Shown here: positions 32,996 to 43,491 of the stretch, in pieces
Numbering within the stretch: position 1 is the stretch's first letter
How the letters are laid out: each line of letters starts with the position of its first letter
From: Stictocephala bisonia
Taxonomy: Eukaryota; Arthropoda; Insecta; Hemiptera; Membracidae
DNA: 64,000 nucleotides
Assembly: GCA_035578905.1 (NCBI GenBank)
Contig: JAQJVL010000004.1
Span: 7,678,175 to 7,742,174, forward strand
Direction of reading: 5' to 3'
Notes under the pieces: model-generated
Database searches by the model: none
What the model was told of the DNA's origin: nothing
What the model saw: the letters and a program-made list of their open reading frames with translations, nothing else
Translations under genes and position numbers: made by a program

Positions 32996-34073
32996 TTTTC
33001 TACTGGATTGACATCAGGCGAGTTTCCAGGCCATTCCAAGCACAAAATACCCTCTTCATCCATGAATTTTTTAACTGCCTTGGATGCGTGACAGGGTGCA
33101 AGATCTTGTTGAAACACAGGATATTTTACGTGATAGTCAGCTTATAGTTTTTTAATTTCAGGAATCACTCTGCTTTGTAGAATAGGAATATATTTCTCAC
33201 TGTTCATCATTCCAGATATTGGTACCAAAGGTCCTAAGCCGAAAAACGAAAAACAACCCCAAAACATTTTTTTAACTGGGTGTTTTACTGTTTGTTGCAA
33301 ATGTTTCGGTGACACAGGTTCATTATCTTACCTTCTTACATGGGACAACTTCCTACCTTGGACTTCAAAATGACTCGTCAGAAAATAAAACCTTCCTCCA
33401 ATTCTCAACTTTCCAAAATTTGTACTTTTTGGCCCAAGCCAACCGTTTTTTCATCATAGCGGCTGTCAACAGTTGTTTTTCCTTGGCCTTCTGACTTTTC
33501 TGTTAACGGCCAAAAGACGTCTTCTGACTGTTGAGTCATGAATGTGAACCCCAGCATCTTCTAAGTCTTTTTTAAGATCAAAACTGTTTTTTTCAGGGTG
33601 AAGTTTACTATTTCTTAACAAAATTGCATCATCTTTGATTGTAGTTTTTCTTTTTCTTCCACAAAAACCTTTTCTTTTAGGAGATATTGATCCGGTTACG
33701 TTTTTTAACTTAATAATATTATTTACAGAGCCCAAACTAACACCACATTGTTCAGCAATCTGTCTTTGAGTCAAAGAAGTGTGTTCATGCAGAGTTACAA
33801 TCTTGCTTCTTTTCCTAGGAGTTAGATCCATAATAAACTAATATCGAAAATAACCCAAGAACTCACCAAAATAATCGGAAGGTTAAAAAATGACGACACA
33901 AAGACAGTAATATCACTTAACCATGTGCAAACATAAACATAACCTCAAAAAGTGTTGTAGTGATGAAGAAACAATGAATCACATGTACAAAAGAAATAAC
34001 ACCACATCTGCAGGTTGGCAAACGCCGAAAATCCAAATTTACCTCTCTGTTCGGATTAATTTGCACATGACTG
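32712..34073 (-). mobile_element. Tc1-type transposon nested in piggyBac element
   Basis: 1362 bp with TA at 32710-32711 and 34074-34075. The ends CAGTCATGTGTAAATTAATC and (reversed) CAGTCATGTGCAAATTAATC match over about 26 bp. It sits in the untranslated leader of the piggyBac element. The transposase runs on the minus strand and is frameshifted. Confidence 0.92.
32806..33831 (-). pseudogene. Tc1-family transposase, frameshifted
   Basis: DDE transposase acting on TA sites. 33831-33466 encodes the paired HTH DNA-binding region (MDLTPRKRSKIVTLHEH, RQIAEQCGVSLGSVNNI, then GRKRKTT). The first catalytic block is visible as KVLFSDESF near 33390 but the frame shifts directly after it. The middle reads VKKMFWGCFSFFGLGPLV. 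33117-32806 has FQQDLAPCHAS (second D) and WPGNSPDVNPVENIW (catalytic E) to the C-terminus GGHIKY. All three catalytic residues exist, but at least two frameshifts and a stop (33141 area) disable it. Confidence 0.88.
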
Positions 34074-34121
34074 TATATTATCTTTTATAAAGGTTATTTA
34101 TTATTCTTGTAATAAAATAAA

Positions 34122-36187
34122 ATGGCAGACGAAATGAAAAGTGATGTAATTCGCGATCTTTTGTTTGATTCTGAGTCAGATATTGACGATGATTTAGACA
34201 CCCGCCAAACAAAAGGACCAAACATTGAATTCATAAATGAACTAAATGAAAATGTGCGTGATCCTATTTTTGATTCAGATTCTGAGGGTGAGTTGGATGA
34301 TGTTCAAAACGATCCTGATTATGTTGAAGATCCTACACTTATTGATTCTGATGAAAATGATGAACCTGCAGATACTGTCATAGGCCTAGGCCCCATCAAT
34401 CAGCCTTCGACTAGCACAGGTAGGCCTAGTTTAGATGATCAGATTAGGCAACAACCAAAACGTAAAAGGTCAGATAAACCTACAGACAGTGAGTTAGGCT
34501 GGTCAGATCTGGACATGCAGCCTCAGTTGCCCGTTTTTGACTAAATTAGTGGCATAAAAGCTGATATTGATGAAACATCGACTCCATTTGACATATTTTC
34601 TTTATTTTTTCCAGAATCACTGATAAAAACTTTTAAAAGTGAAACAAATAAATATGCTAAGTCAATCACAGATAAACTTAGGAGATCTGACAAACTAAAA
34701 AAAAAAACAATAGTATTTGGAGACAGAGGAAAACAGTCAAACTTCATGAACTATATTTGTTCTTCTCAATAATTTTACATATGAGCATACCGGTAGTAAA
34801 AAAATTTAAACTGGCAGATTATTGGTCAACAGATAAATTTATTGCAAGTGTTTATGCACCTTCAGTTATGGCTCGTGACCGCTTTTTGGCAATCCTTGCT
34901 AATTTTCATATTAGTGATAACAGTACAGCTGTTCCATACAATCAGCCTGGCCATGATCCTCTCCACAAGTTGAGGCCATTCATCAACCACCTGCTCAATG
35001 CATTTCCAGCTTCATATTATCCTCATGAAAATATTACTGTAGATGAAGGCACTTGTGGTTTTTGTGGAAGATATACTTCAGAGTTTACAATAAAAACAAG
35101 CCTGAAAAATATGGGATAAAACTCTACATTGTCTGTGATTCCCTGACTGGATATGTGTTGAAAATGGAGGTATACACAGGTAAGACTGAGGATAGCTCTA
35201 TAATTGGCCTTTTTCAAAGAATTCTTCATGATTACTTAGGTAAAGGACAAACTGTCTTCATGGATAGATTTTACAGTTCACCAGCTGTTTTTGATTTTTT
35301 GTGGGCCAATAACACTAAAGCCGTAGAGACTTGTATGCGGAATAGAAAAGAGCTGCCAAAAACTGTAGTTACAAAAAAACTTAAGACAAATGAAACAGTC
35401 TTTATGAGAAGAAATTACTTGTTATGTCTAAAATGGAAGCATAAAAGAGATGTGTTGGCTCTCTCTTCAGCACATAAAATGACTGCTTCCGATGTGTTAG
35501 TCCATTCGAAAGGAGGCTTTATAACAAAATCAAAACCTGATGTAATAATTATAATAAAAATAAAACAGGTGTAGATCGTTCTGATCAAATTATTGCCTAC
35601 TACCCATTCAAAAGGAAGCAAATGAAGTGGTGGAAAAAATTATTCTTCCACCTGTACATGACTGCAATTGCTAATGCTTATATACTGTATCGTGAGTCAA
35701 GACCACAACATTTGAAGAAGAAATGCCACCTGTACCGTTTTATGATATCTATTGGAAAAGCTTTAGGTAAAAAAGGAGGAGAGCTTGCTTGTGCTGGAGA
35801 TGGTGGAGCTTCTTCAAGCTTGCCTTCCAATCGACTGACAGGTAAGATGTTTTTTATAGCTTGTATGTATAACTTTGACGTAATTTATATTTAGTATATG
35901 TGTGTATTTATATACAAAGTATGAACTTTCAACTACTTTTACTATTGAAATATGTTACTATTACTTCATAGCTCTTATGTTTTACAGCCAGACACTTTCC
36001 GGACAAGATTCCCCCAACAGACAAGAGAGCTCAACCTACACGTTTATGTAAAGTATGCTCAGAAAAAAGCAAAGAAGAAACAGGCAAAGCTGGAAGGAAG
36101 GAACCTTCCTGGTGGTGTCCAGAATGCACAGTGCCACTTTGTGTGCCTGTTTGCTTTAAAAAATACCACACTAAGGCCAACTACTTG
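34122..36187 (+). pseudogene. piggyBac-family transposase, multiply broken, with a likely intron
   Basis: The N-terminus (MADEMKSDVIRDLLFDSESD) and acidic region run to a stop at 34542-34544. Homology continues in shifting frames: VDEGTCGFCGR (first catalytic D near 35041), KPEKYGIKLYIVCDSLTGY, VFMDRFYSSPAVFDF (second D), then GVDRSDQIIAYYPFKRK and KWWKKLFFHLYMTAIANAY (third D). The sequence CTGACAG/GTAAGA at 35841 and TTTTACAG at 35980-35987 bracket a 146 nt stretch; removing it joins LPSNRLTA to RHFPDKIPPT in frame, so it is probably a real intron. The C-terminal cysteine domain (RLCKVCSEKSKEET, WWCPEC, CVPVCFKKYH) is preserved. At least three breaks prevent expression. Confidence 0.85.
35842..35987 (+). 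other. predicted intron in piggyBac transposase gene
   Basis: GTAAGA donor and TTTTACAG acceptor. Removal restores the reading frame and the expected LT-x-RHF-P joint before the cysteine-rich domain. Confidence 0.65.
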
Positions 36188-36436
36188 GACTAAAGATCTA
36201 TGTAGCAATTTTTTTTACTATTTGTACATAATATTCAACTCTATGTAAATAATTTGGTGAGTAAACCTTTTATGTATATACATTTTTAAAAAGCTTGTTT
36301 CTTTGCCTTTAAAATGATATATAACATGTTATAATTATGTAAATGCTGTATGTACACTGATTTTTTTTAAATTACCAAAATGTCCTCAGGGAGGCATGCC
36401 GATCCATGTATTAGGACCTAGGGTTCAAAGTGTTAA

Positions 36437-37140
36437 GTGCACTATATAAAAATTTACTTTGCAACATCATTCATTAATATATAAAAATTATTTTGTAGTG
36501 TCATTAGTTTGGGAATGCTGACCAAAACATATCATCTTTATTTCATGTTAAAATGGACACAATAAGCAATTCCCCAAAATCAGGACTGACTACTTGGATA
36601 GAATCAAATTACGCATTGACATTTTTCTTCATAACATTTACAACATATTCATGTAATATAGTACATTTATATTGACGAAATCAAATGTTCTTTTACATAC
36701 AAATAATTTATAAATTCCTATGTTCAAATCCAAAACTATTTACTAATAATTCATACTATTACAAATTGTCATTAAATTTAAATTGTCTTTATTTTATAAG
36801 GCGAGATTAGGACTAGATATTTTAATTAGAGGTACACAAATTTAACAAACCAAATTCAAGACCCACAGGTCTTGCAAAAATATGTCCCTTACCTCTGCCC
36901 TGAAAAAAGAGTCAGGGCAGCATTTTCCATAATCAATAACCAAATACAGTAAATGATCTGTTGTACAGGGTAATGTGACAAATTGGGACTGATGGTATAA
37001 AGGCTCCCTGACGAGTGTTTCTAATGGTAATTTCAGAGAGATAGGACATCAGCAAACTTACCTTAAAAGACAAGTTCACTAACATCAGAGTAGTAGTCAC
37101 AAACACAAAGTAGACATATCTCACAAATTTTCAACACCAC
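36437..37140. other. dome intron, no gene seen
   Basis: AT-rich sequence between the piggyBac element and the next LINE. Confidence 0.5.
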
Positions 37141-37206
37141 AGGCATTTTCTTCAGGTGAGTAGAGGGAGAGAAAGAGAAAAGAGAGAGAAAGAGGGAGAA
37201 AGAGCA
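37141..37206 (+). repeat. purine-rich GAGAAA simple repeat
   Basis: GAGAGAAAGAG-type run abutting the broken 3' side of the LINE on its right. Confidence 0.85.
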
Positions 37207-39290
37207 GTGGACCTAAAATTGAGCCTTGAGGAACACCAGACGAAACAGATTTGAAAATTGAAGTTCTGTCGCCCACACGCACACACTCCTGACGATCAGC
37301 TAAGTAAGATCTAATCCAACATATGCTGCTATCTGAAAAGCCTAAATTCTAGAGTTTAACCAGAAGAAGGGAGTGATCCACACAGTCAAATGCCTTAGAA
37401 AAATCAAACAAAGTTAAGACTGTACATTTTCTAAGATCCATGGCTCTTCGAATGTCATCTGTGACACAGAGAAGAGCTGTTTCTGTACTATGGCTGGAAC
37501 GAAACCCTGATTGATATGTATTAAGAATATTATTATTATTCAGAAATGTGTTTATTTGTAAATGGACGATCTTTTCCAGGCATTTAGAAATGGTGGGCAA
37601 AATGCTAACAGGCCTGTAATGTTTGGCTTCTGATGGTACAGGTACTTTGTTTAATGGGAGAACAAGGGCATGTTTCCATAAGCCAGGAAAAGTAGTTGTG
37701 GCCAATGTCTTATTGAATATAGCAGTAATGACAGGAAAAACAGCAAAGAGTATTTTTTTTATCATCTTAATCGAAATACCATCCACTCCTGTAGCATTAC
37801 TGGTAACTTTACGAAAAGCCCTTAGAGTATCAATTTCAAGGACATGTTTAAAAGAGAATCTTTCAAAAGGCAAAGGTGGATTGGGTTGGTTAGATAATTC
37901 CTCTATATATGATTTAACAATGTCTTGGTCGTTTGGAATGGAAGATGAAATAAATTCATTTAGATCATTTAAAGGAATATTGACTGGAAGGGTGGTTTTT
38001 TGTTTCCCACAACCAAGACTTTTTATATTTCTCCACAGGAGGCTGATGAAATTCCTTGATCTGGAAATAAGTTATGTATATATCGCAGCTTAGCATTGCG
38101 AAGCTCCTGCTTAACTTTATTACGTAAAAGTCGATACTGTAACATAAGTTCTGGGTCTCTTGATCTTTTGGCTCTACGGTATATAGCATCCCGTTTACTC
38201 ATCTGAGATCGGATTTCATTGGTAAGCCAGGGTATAGAACGGTTTTTAGATATTCTCTTTGTGGTTAAAGGGGCGTGTTTGTTGTAGAGATCCAAAATCC
38301 AATAGTTGAATTGGGACAACATTTCATCAACCGTTGGTAGTCCGGTAATAGTTTGCCAAGGGATACGTGCAAGATGTGTAAAAAACAGATTTTCGTCAAT
38401 GTATTTGAAATCTCTATATGTAATAAAGTTTGCCTTTTGTCTCAATTGTTTGATATGTATGACACAGAAAACTAGATCATGGCATGATATTCCTGGGATT
38501 GGAAGTTGCCCATGGCGAATGACTTCAGATGGATCACTAACGACCAATAGGTCGAGCAGAGTGTGAGAATCAGCAGTATGGTGTGTGGCGTCCATAGGAA
38601 GAATAGTCATGCTACAAGATTCAAACATTGTAGTCAAATGTCTATATTCATAATTGGGTTTAGTCATAAGAAGGTTAATGTTAAAATCGCCCATAACCAA
38701 GACATGAGCGTAGTTTGGCATAAGGTGCAGGAGAGCATTTTCAAATTCAGTTAATAGTCCCGTCCTGGGCGGCCGATAACAAATTCCCAGGAGAAGCTTT
38801 TCTTTACTAATAGAGGTTATTTCAACAAAAAGATATTCAGGTTTGGCAGAGTAATCAGGTGGTGAGGTAAGTAATACGTTAGCTTTTAACCCATCCCTAA
38901 CATAAAGTGCAACTCCACCTCCCGTTTTGTTCACTCTGTCATTTCGAATTAAAATATACCCTGGTATTTCAACTTCGTATGAGTCCAAACTAGGCTTAAG
39001 CCAAGTTTCTGAAACACCAATTAAGTCTAAATTTGAATGATCAAAAATTGCTCTAACCTCATCAATATGACACAGCAAGGATTGTGCATTAAAATGACAG
39101 GACTTAAGAGATTTGTGGTAGGGAGCAAGATAAGAGGCGAGAAGGTCAGCGGTGTTTGGAAGATTAGACGAGCAATCATGCTCGGCGTCACAGTCGGCAA
39201 CAAGTACAGCCACTACGAAACCATGGGTCCGTGAGCCAGTCGCGGACAAGGGCCAGAGGATGACAGGTCGACATACACACACTCACACAT
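37190..39290 (-). mobile_element. CR1-like LINE, both ends missing
   Basis: Minus-strand ORF2 of a CR1-like LINE: complete endonuclease plus the first two thirds of reverse transcriptase. The copy stops abruptly after SSGVPQGSILGPLL near 37200 where the purine-rich repeat starts, so the YADD block, thumb and 3' end are lost. It is related to, but clearly diverged from, the LINE at 55-63 kb. Upstream AT-rich sequence to about 39.6 kb could be its ORF1-ORF2 spacer. Confidence 0.85.
37200..39282 (-). pseudogene. CR1-like LINE endonuclease and partial reverse transcriptase
   Basis: 39282-38023: APE-type endonuclease with FNAQSLLCHIDEV, LIGVSETWL (catalytic E), KTGGGVALYV, LGICYRPP, VMGDFNIN (catalytic D-x-N), THHTADSHTLLDLLV and the closing SCHDLVF histidine motif; then the linker SIPWLTNEIRSQMSKRDA and RNKVKQELRNAKLRY. 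The frame breaks near 38050. 37873-37349: FRKVTSNATGVDGIS, YRPVSILPTISKCLEKI, QSGFRSSHSTETALL and LFDFSKAFDCVDHSLLL (first catalytic D). A stop follows at 37349 while homology runs to GVPQGSILGPLL. It nicks DNA and primes reverse transcription in intact relatives; this copy lacks the ADD motif. Confidence 0.88.
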
Positions 39291-39890
39291 ACCCAAATTT
39301 ACAACAATAGACATTGATTTAAAATTATAACAAAAAACGGAACGTGATGGCTCCTACGAACTATCATAAAAAACAAAACTATTTCTGAGGAATTTAGCAA
39401 TCGTTTGTGCATTAAGTGCCATATGCGAATAATAAATTATTATTTATGACGATCTGAAATTAAAATAACAATAACGATACTATCACAAACATTAATTAAT
39501 TAAATAATTATGAATTAACTATTATGAGTGCATCTAAATTATCATAATTATATTCCTGCAATATAATATAAATAGATACAAAAAACCGAATAAACAAAAA
39601 TTGAAGATGACAAATTAAGACTAATTAATAAAAGTAAGTGAAAATCTACAATGTGTTCCCACATATACTCACTTAGTAGGTGGTAGTAAGTGTTATCTCA
39701 TATCACTTCTACCTCGTCATACACAAACACCTTTTCTCTAAGTGATGATTTCTCTCCTTCTCCTCAATAGTTACCAAATACTTGATCCCTTGACATCCAA
39801 TAATTTTCCAACTTCCATCACACATTTGATTTAACACTACAAAGAAATTTTAAAATGCTTATCATAATAGATAAGTAGAAACAAACTTAC
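39291..39890. other. no gene seen; possible LINE spacer then dome intron
   Basis: AT-rich, with CACACA/TACACAC words near 39270-39290 like those beside the 5' side of ORF2 in the LINE at 61.25 kb. Confidence 0.45.
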
Positions 39891-40066
39891 CGTATGCATA
39901 ATGGTGAAACTTTATTTTTGTTGTGATGTTGCCAAACTTGTTTGTTCCACTCATAACAAATATATAGTACTCATATGGCTGCCTATAATGAGGTTGTGTG
40001 TATTGGTTCCAAAAGCAATAGTTTTTCCCCCTAAGATCAGTCTCATTTGGACACCTGTATTTCAAC
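39891..40066 (-). CDS. dome: dome-like cytokine receptor, exon 4 (cytokine-binding module)
   Basis: 176 nt exon after acceptor TTGTTTCCAG, entering in phase 2 (AG plus G gives arginine). Reads LKYRCPNETDLRGKNYCFWN, which supplies the second cysteine pair of the cytokine-binding domain (C...YCFW), then YEYYIFVMSGTNKFGNITT, the closing strands of the first fibronectin-III-like domain. The donor GCATACG/GTAAG leaves phase 1. Residues about 182-240. Confidence 0.87.
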
Positions 40067-40499
40067 CTGGAAACAACCACGTTGTACATCACTAATAATT
40101 TCAGTATGCATAAACAAGTTTATAGCTAAAAAACATTGTTTACAATTAAATGAAAACTGATATCAGATGAAATATTTTATCTCATTAAATTGAGGTACTA
40201 ACTTAATGTATTGACTGACTCGCTACCAAATCAAAATACCACTTCAGCCACAATTTAAAACATAGTTATTTACAATTATAAAAATTATATTTTATTTAAA
40301 TTATCATTTAAGATATTATCATAGAAATATACTTATGAACATAAAACAGTTAATTGTTATCAACTTCATGACACAATATTAATTTTATTTTACTTTAGAC
40401 CCACTTTTTAAAGCTGCAAGTTCCAACATGAATTTTAAGTATATTCACATTAAATGTATGTTAACCATCCAAATCAAGTAGCGGCTAAGTGGCTGTTAA

Positions 40500-41666
40500 T
40501 CCATTTAATGCAACAGCGTTACTGTCAGCGACGAGGTAATTGAATAGAAAGGAGTGAGGATAACTGTACAAGCGTATTTAACATATTACAATGCAATGAT
40601 TTTTTTCCTTTACCGGCCACTATATGCATTGTGATGTTCCAAAAGCCTCTAAGTATGTTCAGCCCTTAGTTGCCTGTAAACTGTTTATTTCTCACCTGTA
40701 TGAGTGAAATCATTATGTCATAACATTTTTTATTTAATAGTAATTATGTTATTTAAATGTATAATATTGTAATGTTATACTGTTTTATTATTGTTACAGT
40801 ATTTATGTTAGTTTTATATCACAGAATTAGTTTTTTATACCAAATAATATCACACTATTTTACTTATTATTTTTTTTTTATATTAATTGTTACGTCAAGA
40901 AGTAGATAATTAGTTATTCTTTTGAATAAGTGTAGTCTGAACAAATTTTGACCCATTGCGGATCGTGTAGCATGGTGCGAAACAGGCCTAACGGTACAAA
41001 TTAAATTCGTAACACATCTGCCCTTCCGGTCTAGCATACTCGCAAATTCTACAAGTTTTGTTGTTATTTACGTTATATAAACATTACACTGACCATATTA
41101 ATAGCCTATCTGATTCAGACGATCGCAATTTATCCTCCATTTTACTGGAAATCACAAACACGACAAAACGATAAGACTGAAAACAAGTACTAAATTCTCC
41201 AAACTAATATCAATTAGTCGAGACAACAGGGACAGGAAACAGTAACAAAGATAAGGAAACAGACAGATAAGCGCCTCAAAACAATTGTGTGCATTGTAAC
41301 AGCGATAACACTGACTCCAAGGGCCGAGCAACGCAACTGTAAACAACCAGTGCTGCAACGTCAACGTCACGTCATTGAGCTATCGGTCCACTCAGCGCAG
41401 AACGTGAAGGCCACATCATTGATCAACAATGGATTAGACAGTAATCTTATATAAAATCTTTTATTATTTTTTTGTAATTTAAATATATATTTTGTTCATT
41501 TCATATATTTTTTTACTTTTGAGTGAAATTTTGGTACTGGTACAAATATATACAAAGTAAAAAAAAATCATAAAAGATATCTCTTAAATTTTAAAGCATT
41601 TTTATTCATATTTGCGTAGCTTCTTAGATTATGTTTGTGGGTAGGAAACCATAGCACTAAAAGGGG
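40500..41666. mobile_element. short piggyBac-type derivative, non-autonomous
   Basis: TTAA at 40496-40499 and 41667-41670. The left end TCCATTTAATGC and right end reversed CCCCTTTTAGTGC agree at 9 of 12 aligned positions. On the minus strand an ATG near 41140 starts MEDKLRSSESDR, an acidic/serine start like that of piggyBac transposases here (compare DSESD at 34122), and then breaks off. About 1.17 kb, so most of the transposase is deleted. It lies in the dome intron between exons 3 and 4. Confidence 0.5.
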
Positions 41667-41989
41667 TTAAAAGATGAATTTAGGATTAATATAAGAGTAC
41701 CGAATTGTACAAAGCAATAAAAGATGTTTATTTACATTTGTTTCAAAATGTACTACAATAACTACGCGTTTTTGTGAATAAGGTTAGGTTATTTTAACTG
41801 TTCCAGATTCGAAAATAAGTTTACAGTTCATTTTGATAAATTTATACTCAAAAATTGTTGTATGAGAAAGTAAGAACTGTACTACCAGCTTATAATCAAC
41901 ATAAACATTCCTCCAAGCATTAATACATTCCTAGAAAAAAATTGTTCTTGAAGTTCAATCTGTTAATATAAAATATTAGAATCCAATAC

Positions 41990-42128
41990 CTGCCGCCAGC
42001 CCTTCCTGGTAGGTGAAATACCAGGGTATATTCAGTCTTCACATAGTTGATCGGAGGTATCCATGTACATGTCAGATTATCCCAATTTTGGGACACACAT
42101 GAAAAATTTAGCACTTCTTGTGGAGGAA
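41990..42128 (-). CDS. dome: dome-like cytokine receptor, exon 3 (C-x9-C-x-W motif)
   Basis: 139 nt exon after acceptor TTTTTTACAG, entering in phase 1. Reads PPQEVLNFSCVSQNWDNLTC then TWIPP: cysteine, nine residues, cysteine, one residue, tryptophan, the defining motif of class I cytokine receptors. It continues YVKTEYTLVFHLPGRAGG. The donor GGCAG/GTATT leaves phase 2, exactly what the next exon needs. Residues about 136-181. Confidence 0.9.
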
Positions 42129-43161
42129 CTGTAAAAAAATTATTTATTGTTATAATTAGTAGTAACTCGGTTTTTATAAACTGTCACCTTTCATATACAA
42201 TAATACATCAAAGAGTTTGAAAATGAAATAGTGCTACACTGATTTAACAATTAACTTAGCAATTATCAAATACCTAAAGTTCATTAAGTTCCTTATTTAG
42301 TTATGTTTGCTTACATTGGCAATGAAGGTTTTACTAACTAGGCTGGTTGGCTAGTTAGATCTTATTATTTGCACCTTTAAGTATTTATTTGTCCGAAAGG
42401 TAAAAGCCAATTATTCATGAAAAAATACTACCATAAGTTGATAATGGCATTCACTCTTTAAGTCCAGAATTCAACCCAAGAAACTTCTATTTTTAGTCTA
42501 ACAAGCTCATTAGCTAGTTATACTATCTTATATCATTATGGATTATGGATATACCAGCAACCATAAATTTTGCTGCAAACTTATAAAATTTATATGGTTG
42601 TTTGTATACTAATAGTTTTTCTGTTGTATGCTAATTTGTTTATTCCACTTCACAAAATGTATACATTTTGTATTTGAATAAAAAATTTATATTTCAATTG
42701 CAGTCAAAACATAAAACAAATGTTTTCTTAGTGAAAAATGTAAATAATCATAGCCTAAGATATATAAGAAATGACAGAATTTCTGGGTTTTCAAAATACA
42801 TAGAAAGAATATATTTAATTAATTCATTATTAATACGGTGTTAGGATATATTATGCATCATAATGAGAATATCCCCTAAATACTTTAACCTGTTATAGAA
42901 CAGCAGTCAAATCTCTCATCTAAAATAGTCTTCTGAATTTGTTACTGAACAAACACAAATTACTCTGATTCACTAGCATAAAGTTATTACAATTTTTTTT
43001 GTCACTTGCTAAAAAATAAACAGAAAACCAATTTAAGCAAAGGATCATAAAAATAAATAAAAAATAGAACCCAAACCTCTCCAATTTTGACACCTGAAGA
43101 ACTCAATTGTTTACATTATTTTAATAGTGTAGTTGAATTTTTGCTAGCGACTTCATAATTA
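42129..43161. other. dome intron, no gene seen
   Basis: AT-rich; no recognised element. Confidence 0.5.
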
Positions 43162-43491
43162 TTAACCCTTTGCACGCTACATAAGAAATTTGCTATTTCT
43201 TATAAACGTGTCATAAATTAAAAAAAATATTTTTAAAATGTTTAAAGTTCTATTTGGAATTTTGTTATAAGGCCAACAACTGTTAAGAAAACACAATCCA
43301 AACTGGCATTTTTAAATCAATATTTAATATACACCAATTTTTAAAATTCCCATTGTTGAACAATTATTTTGTTTATTTACTCATAAATTTATAAAAAAAT
43401 TAAATTAGATTAAGCTAAAATATATAAGTAATCATGATAATTATTTACAAGTTTACTAATATAGATGACATACAAGCACTTACAAGTATCC

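Larger units (their letters stand above)
32158..36432 (+). mobile_element. piggyBac-family transposon with nested Tc1, decayed
   Basis: TTAA at 32154-32157 and 36433-36436. The left end is CACTTTGAACCCTGAGC and the right end reversed is CACTTTGAACCCTAGGTCC, a 13 bp perfect inverted repeat. Subterminal CCCGAGTATAG and CTCGGGC words lie near the left end. 4275 bp including a 1362 bp Tc1 element in the leader. The transposase has several stops and frameshifts. Confidence 0.92.
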
